Below are positions 26,334-34,981 of a stretch of 36,903 bases of DNA, piece by piece. The position numbers and the translations under genes are program-made. A model generated the notes under the pieces. It saw only the letters and a program-made list of their open reading frames with translations, was not told the origin of the DNA and searched no databases. The stretch is taken from assembly GCA_003576855.1 (NCBI GenBank), contig QEVI01000007.1, forward strand, positions 1 through 36,903, in the 5' to 3' direction. Origin of the DNA: Planctomycetota bacterium. GTDB taxonomy: Bacteria > Planctomycetota > Planctomycetia > Pirellulales > Lacipirellulaceae. Numbering within the stretch: the first letter of the stretch is position 1; the number at the start of each line of letters is the position of its first letter.

Positions 26334-27260
26334 TCAGGTGCGCGTGAGGAAGTCGGCCATCGCATGCTCGGCCTCTTCAGGAGCGTCCTCGACCACCCAA
26401 TGGCCGACGTCCGCCAGGCGACAGGTTTCGGCGCTGGGCCAGGCGGCCAGAAAGCGGTCCAGGCACTCGGTCGTGAAGCACCAGTCCCGCTCGCCCCACA
26501 CGAGCAGCTTCGGCATTTCGCGCAGCTCGGGCAGACGTCGCTCGATATGCTCCAGCGTGCGCCAGGTTGGATGTTGCGCGTTCAACGGGATATCGCGGAC
26601 GAACTGGTACACCGCCGCGCGGCGACGCCAGCAGTTGTATGGGGCGAGATAGCCGGCGGCCACCGCCGGAGCGAGGCGGCTGCGGGCGAGCGTCATGGTG
26701 AGCGCAGCGCGGGAAAATGCATTGGCGCCTTGGACGGCGAGCCGCCCAACCACCGGCCAGCGGCACGCGCGGATGCGAAACGGAATGAACCAGGGGCGAA
26801 ACGCACCGGTGTTGAACAGCACGATCCGTTCAAACCGGTCGCCCGCCGCCAGCAGGGCGCCCAGGCCAATGGCGCCGCCCCAGTCCTGGGCCACCAACGT
26901 GACTCGGCGAAGATCGAGATCCTCCACGATCCGGACGATGTTGGCGATGTGATCAGCGAGCCGCAAGGGACGGGGCTGCGGGTCGCTCAGACCGCAGCCG
27001 AGGTGATCGGGAGCGACGCAGCGGTACTCGCCGCGAAAACGGACGATCAGCCGCCTGAAGTGGAACGACCAGGTGGGATTGCCGTGAACGAACAGCAGCG
27101 TCCGCTCGGCGCCGGCGGGGTTTTCGTCGAGGTAATGGAGCCGCCGGCGTTCAACCAGGAGCCAGCGGGAGGCGAACGGATAGAGGGGCCGCCAGTCGGT
27201 CGCCGTTGCCGCGGGCGTTTGCGGGGTAGGTTCGACGGTGATCGTTTGGGGGGCGCTCAC
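26334..27260 (-). CDS. Haloalkane-dehalogenase-like alpha/beta hydrolase
   Basis: A protein of 308 residues of the alpha/beta hydrolase fold. H-G-N-P-T-W-S (about 59-65) forms the oxyanion and halide-binding loop, Q-D-W-G-G (125-129) holds the nucleophile Asp126 with Trp127, and G-H in A-D-V-G-H-W holds the base His. An Asp nucleophile with the flanking Trp and the Asn in H-G-N is typical of haloalkane dehalogenases, but epoxide hydrolases look similar and the real substrate is unknown. The GTG at 27260 gives a normal length; an ATG at 27422 would add about 54 low-complexity residues. It lies four bases from the CitG-like gene and is probably cotranscribed with it. Confidence 0.8.
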   Translation of the reverse strand: MSAPQTITVEPTPQTPAATATDWRPLYPFASRWLLVERRRLHYLDENPAGAERTLLFVHGNPTWSFHFRRLIVRFRGEYRCVAPDHLGCGLSDPQPRPLRLADHIANIVRIVEDLDLRRVTLVAQDWGGAIGLGALLAAGDRFERIVLFNTGAFRPWFIPFRIRACRWPVVGRLAVQGANAFSRAALTMTLARSRLAPAVAAGYLAPYNCWRRRAAVYQFVRDIPLNAQHPTWRTLEHIERRLPELREMPKLLVWGERDWCFTTECLDRFLAAWPSAETCRLADVGHWVVEDAPEEAEHAMADFLTRT

Positions 27261-27288
27261 GGCGTGTCGACGGGGGAGGCGTGGGGGC

Positions 27289-27308
27289 GTTAAGCCGCAA
27301 GCGGCGGG
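27289..27308. repeat. Short GC-rich repeat CGTTAAGCCGCAAGCGGCGG
   Basis: It contains the hairpin GCCGC-AA-GCGGC. A 15-base match, with one difference, recurs at 28956-28970 inside dnaX. It lies just upstream of the hydrolase gene start. Confidence 0.5.
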
Positions 27309-27444
27309 GCGGGGACCGGGGGAGGACGGCGGGCGTATTATTGCGTATGCGGGGGCGGCCGTCGCGGGTTGGCAGGGCCTTTGACGGTTTGGGGGCGGCT
27401 GCGTACAACTGAGGGTCCGCATGGACGCCTCTCGCCGTGGGAAA

Positions 27445-27558
27445 AGGCCGATCGACGAGGGGCCCTTGCAATGGGGGCCTTGCGAACCTGGTCAGGGTGG
27501 AAACACAGCAGCCATAAGCTTGCGTCTCTTTGTGCGGGGGCCTCTCGTCGATCGGCCT
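27445..27558 (+). ncRNA. ffs: Signal recognition particle RNA (bacterial small type)
   Basis: The conserved SRP domain IV core is at about 27484-27516: ACCTGGTCAGG, then GTGGAAACAC with a GNRA-type loop GAAA, then AGCAGCCATAAGC. Outer arms 27445-27459 and 27544-27558 pair perfectly over 15 bp, and a further 11 pairs with G-U wobbles continue inward, giving one long rod. The length is about 114 nucleotides, as in 4.5S/small SRP RNAs. It binds Ffh to target membrane proteins. It lies 210 bases upstream of dnaX on the same strand, a layout also found in Firmicutes. The exact ends are uncertain by several bases. Confidence 0.88.
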
Positions 27559-27768
27559 GTTGTGGGGAGCGAATTTTCCCCGGGATCTGTCAGCCAGACA
27601 GCGGACAACTGGCCGGACCGCCGCGCGGCTAAGCAAAAGCGAGGCGAAGCGCCGTTTCTCCAGGACGTCTGTTGATGAATTGCGGGGCGGCGGTCCTCCG
27701 GCAGGGAGGCGACGAGCGGTCTGACTAAAGATCGCGGGCCGACCGGGCGTAGCGCCTGATGAGGAGTC

Positions 27769-29523
27769 ATGGAAACGTCGCCGCCATCGCTGCCCAACGA
27801 ACCTGCCGCTGGCGGCGAATACCTGGTGGTGGCGCGGCGCTATCGGCCGCAGACGTTCGATGAACTGATCGGGCAAGAGCACGTCGCGCAAGCGCTTAAG
27901 GGCGCGATCGCCAGCCATCGCGTGGGGCACGCATACCTGTTCACCGGCGCACGCGGGGTCGGAAAAACCTCGGCGGCCCGGATTCTGGCCAAAGCTCTCA
28001 ACTGCGCCCGCGGCACGTCGCCCACGCCGTGCAATGAGTGCGAGATCTGCCGGAGCGTGTCCAGCGGCGACGACGTGGACGTGTTGGAAATCGACGGGGC
28101 CAGCAATCGGGGCATCGACGAGATCCGGCAACTGCGGCAAAACGTCGCCGTCCGTCCGGCGCGGGCGCGGTTCAAGATTTACATCATCGACGAAGTTCAC
28201 ATGCTCACCAAGGATGCGTTCAATGCGCTGCTGAAGACGCTTGAGGAGCCCCCGGAGCATGTGAAGTTCATCTTTGCGACGACCGAACCGACGAAAATTC
28301 CGATCACGATTTTGTCGCGATGCCAGCGCTATGATTTCGCGGGCATTGGCGCCGATTCGATCCGCGCTCGGTTGGCGCAGATTGCCGCGACCGAAGGCGT
28401 CGACGTCGAGCCCGAAGCACTGCAGATCATCGCCATGCGGGCGGCGGGCTCGATGCGCGACAGCCAGTCGTTGCTGGAACAGCTACTTTCCACGGGTAAA
28501 CCGCGGATCACGGCGGCCGATGTGACGGGGCTGCTGGGACTGGCGCCGGCGGCGCGGCTGAGCCGGCTGGTAGAGCCGCTGGTGGAGCGAAATGCGGCGG
28601 CGGCGCTGGCGGAACTCGACGAGGCGATCGCCGAAGGGGGCGAAGTCGGTCAGCTCATCGACCAGTTGCAGGGTTACTTCCGCGATGCCATGACGCAGGC
28701 CGTCGGCTGCGGCGCGGACCAGCTTCTCTACGTGCTGCCAGGGCAGCGCGAAGAGGTTCAGGCCGTGGCAAGGCGCCTGGGCGTGCAGACGCTGCTGGCG
28801 ATTTCGCAGGTGCTCGACCAAACGGCGGCGCGATTGCGCGTCAGCCCTCAGGTGCGGACCTTGGCCGAAATGGCGCTGGTGCGAATTTGCCATCTGCAGG
28901 ACTTGGACGATATCGCCGTGCTGATTGAGCAATTAAACGGCGGGGGGGCGCAGGGCGCTAAGCCGCAAGCCGGTCTGGGTGACGCGAGCAGGGGTAGCGC
29001 GCGGCCGGAGGTTGCGACGGCTGCCGGATCGGCCGCGGCGAGCGTCGAGCGGCTGGGCAACGAGAGAGGGGCTGAACCGCCAGCAGCGGTGCGGGCAAGG
29101 CTTTCGCCGGAGTCGGTCGAAGCGGTCTGGCGGGAAGCGGTCGCACGGCTGTCCGGCATTGCGGCCGATTGCGCAGCGGTTGCCACGCGGCTGTCGGTCG
29201 ATGCGCAGGGGCGCCTGGTGGCGAGCTTTCCCGAAGGCCAGAAATTTGCCCGCGACGCCTGCCTGCGGCCGGCGAACCTTAGCCGGCTGGAAGCGGCAGT
29301 GGCGGAAGTCGCCGGCGGCCGGGTCGGCGTGGTGCTCACGACGCATCACGATCCGCGGGAAAGCGCGGCGGCGGCCCCGCGGCGGCCTTCGCCGAAGCAA
29401 CTGCAGGCCGACGTCGCCGCCGAGCCGTTCGTCCAGCGGGCGATGGAGCTATTCGATGGCGATGCCAGTCGCCTGCGGTATGTGGCGGCGCCGAGCGACA
29501 AGGCGCCTCAACAGGAAAACTGA
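27769..29523 (+). CDS. dnaX: DNA polymerase III subunit gamma/tau
   Basis: A protein of 584 residues. The AAA+ clamp-loader ATPase has Walker A G-A-R-G-V-G-K-T (60-67), four zinc cysteines (79, 88, 91, 94), Walker B D-E-V-H and the sensor S-R-C. Domain III follows, then a variable linker from about 385 (G-G-G-A-Q-G-A-K-P-Q) and a tau-like C-terminal region. The clamp loader places the beta clamp on DNA. GAGGAG lies two bases before the ATG, which is close but usable. No A-run for programmed frameshifting is seen; a G7 run at about 28942-28948 lies in the linker. ybaB follows 56 bases later. Confidence 0.93.
   Translation: METSPPSLPNEPAAGGEYLVVARRYRPQTFDELIGQEHVAQALKGAIASHRVGHAYLFTGARGVGKTSAARILAKALNCARGTSPTPCNECEICRSVSSGDDVDVLEIDGASNRGIDEIRQLRQNVAVRPARARFKIYIIDEVHMLTKDAFNALLKTLEEPPEHVKFIFATTEPTKIPITILSRCQRYDFAGIGADSIRARLAQIAATEGVDVEPEALQIIAMRAAGSMRDSQSLLEQLLSTGKPRITAADVTGLLGLAPAARLSRLVEPLVERNAAAALAELDEAIAEGGEVGQLIDQLQGYFRDAMTQAVGCGADQLLYVLPGQREEVQAVARRLGVQTLLAISQVLDQTAARLRVSPQVRTLAEMALVRICHLQDLDDIAVLIEQLNGGGAQGAKPQAGLGDASRGSARPEVATAAGSAAASVERLGNERGAEPPAAVRARLSPESVEAVWREAVARLSGIAADCAAVATRLSVDAQGRLVASFPEGQKFARDACLRPANLSRLEAAVAEVAGGRVGVVLTTHHDPRESAAAAPRRPSPKQLQADVAAEPFVQRAMELFDGDASRLRYVAAPSDKAPQQEN
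28956..28970. repeat. Repeat inside the dnaX linker
   Basis: CGCTAAGCCGCAAGC matches the intergenic repeat at 27289 at 14 of 15 positions. It is in frame and encodes part of the low-complexity linker of DnaX (near A-K-P-Q-A), so the repeat seems tolerated there. Confidence 0.45.
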
Positions 29524-29579
29524 TGGACGGGACGGCGCTGCTGCTCGGCGCCGGGCGGCGATTTGCGAGGAGACACATC

Positions 29580-29951
29580 GTGCTCAAAGGCCTCAGCAAC
29601 CTGGCGAACCTGCCGGGCATCTTCAAACAAGCCCAGGAGATGGGCGCCAAGCTGCAGCAGCTCAATGCGGAACTGAAGACCAAAAAGGTCACCGGCGCGG
29701 CCGGCGGCGGCCTGGTCGAAGTGGACGCCAACGGGGTGGGCGACGTGCTGGCGGTGCGGATCGATGCTTCGCTCATCGAAAAGCAAGACCGGGAGCTACT
29801 CGAGGACTTGCTGCCGGCGGCGATTAACGCGGCGCATGCCAAGGCCAAGGAATTGCATGCGCAGTCGATGCAATCGTTAGCCGGCGGACTGGACTTGCCG
29901 GGGTTGAGCGATGCGCTGGGGGGTCTAGGCAGTTTACAGCCGCCTGGCTGA
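29580..29951 (+). CDS. ybaB: YbaB/EbfC nucleoid-associated protein
   Basis: A protein of 123 residues. The start L-K-G-L-S-N-L-A-N-L-P-G-I-F-K-Q-A-Q-E-M, the central L-V-E-V-D-A-N-G and the charged K-A-K-E-L-H C-terminal helix are typical of the family, which forms dimers that bind DNA. GTG at 29580 is the start because AGGAG at 29568-29572 lies seven bases upstream; an in-frame ATG at 29523 would add 19 unlike residues. It follows dnaX, as in many bacteria, but recR, the usual third gene, is missing here. Confidence 0.87.
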   Translation: MLKGLSNLANLPGIFKQAQEMGAKLQQLNAELKTKKVTGAAGGGLVEVDANGVGDVLAVRIDASLIEKQDRELLEDLLPAAINAAHAKAKELHAQSMQSLAGGLDLPGLSDALGGLGSLQPPG

Positions 29952-30294
29952 ACGTCGGCCGGCCGCTTCGATGCGGGCTGATGCGCCTCTGCCGATCTTC
30001 GGGGTAGAATTCTCTGGCCCGCGCCGTGTAGCTATGACCCGATCGACGACGGGGCGGTGCTCCGCAGCGAGCGCTTCGCGAGCGGCCGGCGAATCGGTTC
30101 ATGCGGCGTAGATGGCCGGCAAATGCGCGAATCGTTTGACCGTGGTTATTCTCGACCAGTATGCTACTTCGTAGGATTTCAAACGGCGCGCATTTTGCAG
30201 GCACAAGCCTTCGTAAACGGCGCTGAGGGTCTAGCCCGGCCCTGCTAGGCGTTAGTCTTTCGCTCTCCCATCCCACTTGCGATTTGAAATAGCC
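29952..30294. other. 343-base gap upstream of rpoN
   Basis: No gene is recognised. It holds the promoter candidate described separately at 30136-30165. The recR gene that often follows ybaB is absent. Confidence 0.5.
30136..30165 (+). promoter_or_regulatory. Candidate sigma-70-type promoter for rpoN
   Basis: TTGACC at 30136-30141, an 18-base spacer and TATGCT at 30160-30165 match the consensus at five and four of six positions. The gene start lies about 130 bases on. Confidence 0.4.
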
Positions 30295-31812
30295 ATGCGA
30301 CTTTCCCTCGGCCAGAGCATGCAGATGGCTCAAAAGCAGGTGCTGGCGCCGCGGATGATCCAGTCAATGGAGATTCTGCAGCTTCCCATCATCGCGCTGC
30401 AGGAGCGGATTGAGCAGGAGATGGAAGACAACCCGGTGCTCGACCAGATCGAGCCGACCGGGGAGGAGGAGTCGTTCGAGGCCGAGGCCATCAATCCCGA
30501 CGCTCCGGAGGACACGGAACGGGAGTTGGTCGTCGACGACACGACGAACAACGAGGACGATTTCGAGCGGCTCATCAACATGGCGGAGAATCTGCCGGAC
30601 GACTACGAGGAACGAAGTCGCCCGTCGCGGGGCCAGATCGAGGCTGAAGGGGACCGCCGCCACGACCAGATGGCGAACATGGTAGCGCGGCCGGAGTCGC
30701 TGCAGGATTACCTCGATCACCAGTTGAGTTGGTTCGACCTGGATGACGAAACCCGCAAGATGGCGGACCGGATCATCTACAACCTGGACAGCAACGGGTA
30801 TTTGAAATCGCCGCTGGAGGACCTGATTCTTCCGCCGCCGCCGGACGTCAACGGCGAAGCGCAGAAGTGGCGGGAGCAGCAGTTGCAAATCGCCGAACGG
30901 GCGCTGGCGGTCGTGCAGCGGCTCGATCCGCCGGGGGTGGGCGCCCGCAGCCTCAAGGAGTGCCTGCTGCTGCAGCTCAACCCGGGGCTGCTCTTCTACG
31001 AGGAGCTGCAGGTGCTGATCGAGCACCACCTGGAGGATCTCGAAAACAACCGACTGCCGCTAATTGCCAAGAAGACGGGATTCTCCATCGAGACGATCAA
31101 CGAGGCGTGGGAGGACCTGCGAACGCTCAAGCCGAAGCCGGGGGCCGACTTCAGCGAATCGACCGCCCCGGCGGTGACGCCGGACGTGTTCGTCGAAAAA
31201 AACGAACATGGGCGCTACGAGGTGCGGCTGGAGGACGGCGACTTGCCGTCGCTGTACATCAGCCCCTACTACCGCCGGCTGCTGCAGGACGCCGGCACGT
31301 CCGCCGAGACGCGCGATTACATCAAGCGGAAGGTCAACGCCGCGCAATGGCTGATCGAAGCGATCGAACAGCGCCGCAGCACGCTGACCCGCGTCGCGCA
31401 GGCGATCGTCGATCACCAGACGAAGTTTCTCGACGACGGGCCGGAGTTCATCGAGCCGCTGAAGATGCAGCAAATCGCCGATAAGGTCGGCGTCCACGTC
31501 ACGACAGTCAGCCGGGCGGTGGACGATAAATGGATCCAGACGCCGCGCGGCATCTTTCCGTTGAAGCGGTTCTTCGTCGGCGGCACGACGGGCGCCGACG
31601 GCGAAGAAGTGGCCTGGGATCGCGTGCGCCTGAAGCTGCAAGAGATCATCGACAACGAGGACAAGACCAAACCGCTCTCGGACGATGCGCTCGTCGAAGA
31701 GCTCGGGAAGGCTGGCGTGACTGTCGCTCGCAGGACGGTGACGAAGTATCGCAAGGCGATGAACATTCCCAGCAGCCGGCAACGTCGCGATTGGTCGCAG
31801 GTGGCGAAGTAG
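30295..31812 (+). CDS. rpoN: RNA polymerase sigma-54 factor
   Basis: A protein of 505 residues from the ATG at 30295; an ATG at 30277 is also in frame. Region I is Q-rich and starts M-R-L-S-L-G-Q-S-M-Q-M-A-Q-K-Q. An acidic region II follows (E-D-T-E-R-E), then the core-binding domain. The helix-turn-helix (V-G-V-H-V-T-T-V-S-R-A-V) and the RpoN box A-R-R-T-V-T-K-Y-R lie near the C-terminus, where they bind the -24 and -12 promoter elements. Sigma-54 transcription needs an AAA+ activator, not present in this window. Confidence 0.93.
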   Translation: MRLSLGQSMQMAQKQVLAPRMIQSMEILQLPIIALQERIEQEMEDNPVLDQIEPTGEEESFEAEAINPDAPEDTERELVVDDTTNNEDDFERLINMAENLPDDYEERSRPSRGQIEAEGDRRHDQMANMVARPESLQDYLDHQLSWFDLDDETRKMADRIIYNLDSNGYLKSPLEDLILPPPPDVNGEAQKWREQQLQIAERALAVVQRLDPPGVGARSLKECLLLQLNPGLLFYEELQVLIEHHLEDLENNRLPLIAKKTGFSIETINEAWEDLRTLKPKPGADFSESTAPAVTPDVFVEKNEHGRYEVRLEDGDLPSLYISPYYRRLLQDAGTSAETRDYIKRKVNAAQWLIEAIEQRRSTLTRVAQAIVDHQTKFLDDGPEFIEPLKMQQIADKVGVHVTTVSRAVDDKWIQTPRGIFPLKRFFVGGTTGADGEEVAWDRVRLKLQEIIDNEDKTKPLSDDALVEELGKAGVTVARRTVTKYRKAMNIPSSRQRRDWSQVAK

Positions 31813-32164
31813 CCGGCGTCGCGCTACTCTCCTGTTTCCTGGCGAAGGCGGATGTGGATTGCCACGGCTGCCGACGGCTCGACGCCGGTTGATGCGGCCG
31901 GGCGCCTGGGGCAATGAGCACAGGCGCCACGCGGGCCGGGCGCAGCCCCGCGCGGAGCGTGACGGGCGGGGCCGGGGGCGGCCCTTCTGATTGCCCGGGC
32001 GCGGGTCGACGATCGGCGACCCGGTTTGCCGCGGAATTGGCTCCCAGGCCGTTGACGAGGCTGCGGTATTGGTACATATGTGAACCGTAGCTACTTTCCT
32101 CGCGCGTCGCATCGAACGCCGTTGTTCGTTGCCCCGGCCCGCTCGTTTGTGAAGGACCGCGTCT
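31813..32164. other. 352-base GC-rich gap
   Basis: No gene or known RNA is visible. The GC-rich stretch around 31920-31985 could form local hairpins. AAGGA just before 32165 serves as the ribosome binding site of the sulfatase. Confidence 0.45.
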
Positions 32165-34981
32165 TTGCATCCATTCCGGCTCGAGTTGGGCGTCGCCGCC
32201 CTGGTCGTCGTAGGCGCGTTGTGCGGCTCGGCCCTGGCGGGCGGGGGCGGAAGCCGTCCGAACATCGTGCTAATCATGTCGGACGACGCGGGTTACGCCG
32301 ACTTTGGCTTTCAGAACCAGTTCACCGGCCAGACGACGCCGCTGCGCACGCCGAACCTCGATTTGCTTGCCTCGCAGAGCGTGGCCTTCTCGAACGCCTA
32401 CGTCGCGTCTTCGCAATGCGCGCTCTCGCGCGCCGGGATGCTGACGGGCCGGCAGCCCGACGCTTACGGCTACAGCTTCAACGCGCTGGATGACGATCGC
32501 CCGTATGAGGGGCTGCCGTTGTCGCAAACGACGCTCCTGGAATACGCCCAGCAGGCGGGATACAGCACCGGCCTGGTGGGCAAGTGGCATCTGGGGCAGG
32601 AGCCGGCGCACCAGCCGCAGAACCGCGGCGTGGATTACTTCTTCGGCATGTGGGAAGGGGCGATCAACTATTACCGCAATGATGCCAGTGCGACGAAGAT
32701 CCGCCGGGGCGACGCGCCGGTGGCGTGGTGGAATGAGCCGTCGTTCAATAATATTCCGCACGATCCGACGCGGGGTCGCTACCTGACGGACGCGCTGGGC
32801 GACGAGGCGTCCCAGTTCATTGCTGAGCGCGCCGGCGTAGGCCAGCCGTTCTTTCTGTACACGGCGCTCAACGCGCCGCACAGCCCGTTCGATTCCAAGG
32901 CGCAAGACTACGCGCAGTTTCCGGCCCTCTCGGACCAGCGCCGGCAGGTGGCGGCGATGACGCTGGCGATGGATCGAGCGATCGGCAACATCTTGGCTCG
33001 CATCGACGATCCCAACGGCGACGGCGACCAAGCGGATTCGATCGCTGACAATACGATCGTGCTATTCCTTAACGACAACGGCGGCCCCAACGGCGCCTAC
33101 AGCAATAGCCCGTTGGCCGGTCTCAAGGGCACTGCCTGGGAGGGCGGCCTCCGGACGCCGATGCTGATTCGAGCGCCCGACGCGGCGCCGGGGGTGTTTC
33201 ATGAGACGGTGACGTCGCTGGACTTTTTTCCGACGCTCATGAACTTGATGGGCCAGCCGGTGACGACGCCGACCGACGGCGTCGATCTCATGCCGTATCT
33301 GTATGGTCAACTGTCGGGCCCGGTGCATGACGCCATCTACTTTCGCAATCGCGTCAATTACGGGGCGATTCGCAAGGGCGATTGGAAGCTGGTGAAGCCC
33401 GACGCCGGCTCGACGTGGAAGCTGTTCCGCTTGAACCCCGACGGGACGGGCGAGACGGTGGATGTGCTGTCGCAGCATCCGGACATTGTGGAGGAGTTGA
33501 TCAAGGATTACGTCGCCTTCGACGTCACGCTCGACAAGCCCCGCAACAGCGGCCCGAGCAAGGTGCATTTCAACGACCTGTTCATTCGTCGCAATGAGGC
33601 GGGCGCCGTGACGAGCTGGGCGCATGGCGCGGGCTGGTGGGACGGCGACGCGCCCACGCAAATCATGTCGATCAGCCGCGACGATCCCTCGCCGAACATG
33701 ATATTGGCGTTCCGGCCCAACAACGCGGCCGACTATCGTTCAACGAACGACGTCAACCGCGCCTCGGGCATTTCACGGGCCAATCTGAACCAAGGACTGC
33801 AGGATTTGCGGGGGCTGGGCGAGGTCATGCTCAATGAGATCCGCTTGGAGGGGACGTTCAGCGGATCGGCCAATCGCAAGGCCACGATTGACGGCAAGCC
33901 GCTGCTGCTGGTGAACGACCTGCAGGGCAAGCCGCCGACTTTGCGTTTGGACGCCATGCAGGCGGCTGGGCAGTTCACGTACACGTACAACGTCGATCTG
34001 AACATGTACCTTTATCACGATTTCGTGATCGAGGGGGACGGCAACGCCAACTTCCGCATTGGCGGAGCGATGAGCAGTTTCGACCCGGCGTCGGGCGTAA
34101 CCAAACGGGGTTCGAGCAGCGTTACGCTCAGCGGCTACAACACGTTCACCGGACCGGCGATCGTCGAGGCGGGGCAAGTCACGCTCGATGGCGCCAACGC
34201 GGCCATCGACGGGGCGTCGCGAATCGAAGTGTATCCGGGCGCCACGCTGAAGCTGCAGAACGGAACCATCAAGACGCCGCTGCTGGACGTCAACGCCGGC
34301 GACTTCGAGGTTTCGCGCGGCACGGTCTTCGCCGACCAGGTGTTCAATATCGCGGGCACGGTTTCCGTGGGCCAGTCGGGCGGAACGGCGACTTTGTGGG
34401 GCAACTACTGGCAGCCTTCGGGAACGCTCAAGGCGACGCTCGACGGGCACGCGCCGGGCTCTGCGCCGTTGTTGCTGGTTTCGGGGCAAGCTGAGCTCGG
34501 CGGCAGCCTGGTGCTGGATTACGACGGGACGACGCTCATTCCGGTCGGGTCGAGCATCACCATCCTGACCGCAGCGCGCGGCGTATCTGGCCTGTTCCAG
34601 GACATTACGCTACCGTCCGGCACGTTTTGGTCGGTGCTCTATTCGCCATTTGCCGTGAGCATTCGGCGCGAGTCGTCGCCTTCCACGACGCCCATCGTAT
34701 TTGCGGACTTCGACGCCGACGGGGACGTCGATGGCGGCGACTTCTTGATCTGGCAACGGAACCTCTGGGGCAGCGGTCCGGCGGGCGACGCCAATCGAGA
34801 CGGCCTTGTCGATTATGCGGATTATGACGTGTGGCGGAACCAGGTCGGCGCCGCGCCACAACAGGCGCTGCCGGGCGTTCACGCAGCGCCCGAACCTTCG
34901 GCGCTGCTGCTAGGCCTGCTGGCAGCGGGCAGCGCATTAGCCGCCGCCCGGGAACGGGCATCTTGCCGCCGGGCGACGTGA
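32165..34981 (+). CDS. Secreted sulfatase with beta-repeat, dockerin-like and PEP-CTERM regions
   Basis: A protein of 938 residues. It has a signal peptide (about 1-25), then an S1 sulfatase domain with I-M-S-D-D, the active-site stretch Q-C-A-L-S-R (Cys85 to Arg89), G-K-W-H-L-G and N-D-N-G-G. The usual motif is C-x-P-x-R; here the third residue is Leu, so maturation of Cys85 to formylglycine is not certain. Residues 600-800 resemble autotransporter-associated beta repeats. Two dockerin-like calcium loops follow (D-F-D-A-D-G-D-V-D-G-G-D and D-A-N-R-D-G-L-V-D-Y-A-D). The end has P-E-P, a hydrophobic helix and basic residues, a PEP-CTERM sorting tail. TTG at 32165 starts the gene, with AAGGA eight bases upstream. 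The substrate is probably a sulfated polysaccharide (inference). Confidence 0.88.
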   Translation: MHPFRLELGVAALVVVGALCGSALAGGGGSRPNIVLIMSDDAGYADFGFQNQFTGQTTPLRTPNLDLLASQSVAFSNAYVASSQCALSRAGMLTGRQPDAYGYSFNALDDDRPYEGLPLSQTTLLEYAQQAGYSTGLVGKWHLGQEPAHQPQNRGVDYFFGMWEGAINYYRNDASATKIRRGDAPVAWWNEPSFNNIPHDPTRGRYLTDALGDEASQFIAERAGVGQPFFLYTALNAPHSPFDSKAQDYAQFPALSDQRRQVAAMTLAMDRAIGNILARIDDPNGDGDQADSIADNTIVLFLNDNGGPNGAYSNSPLAGLKGTAWEGGLRTPMLIRAPDAAPGVFHETVTSLDFFPTLMNLMGQPVTTPTDGVDLMPYLYGQLSGPVHDAIYFRNRVNYGAIRKGDWKLVKPDAGSTWKLFRLNPDGTGETVDVLSQHPDIVEELIKDYVAFDVTLDKPRNSGPSKVHFNDLFIRRNEAGAVTSWAHGAGWWDGDAPTQIMSISRDDPSPNMILAFRPNNAADYRSTNDVNRASGISRANLNQGLQDLRGLGEVMLNEIRLEGTFSGSANRKATIDGKPLLLVNDLQGKPPTLRLDAMQAAGQFTYTYNVDLNMYLYHDFVIEGDGNANFRIGGAMSSFDPASGVTKRGSSSVTLSGYNTFTGPAIVEAGQVTLDGANAAIDGASRIEVYPGATLKLQNGTIKTPLLDVNAGDFEVSRGTVFADQVFNIAGTVSVGQSGGTATLWGNYWQPSGTLKATLDGHAPGSAPLLLVSGQAELGGSLVLDYDGTTLIPVGSSITILTAARGVSGLFQDITLPSGTFWSVLYSPFAVSIRRESSPSTTPIVFADFDADGDVDGGDFLIWQRNLWGSGPAGDANRDGLVDYADYDVWRNQVGAAPQQALPGVHAAPEPSALLLGLLAAGSALAAARERASCRRAT

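Noticed and set aside
28942..28948. A G7 run in dnaX as a programmed frameshift site
   Set aside because: The frame continues normally through a low-complexity linker, and no stimulatory signal such as an A-run with hairpin is seen.
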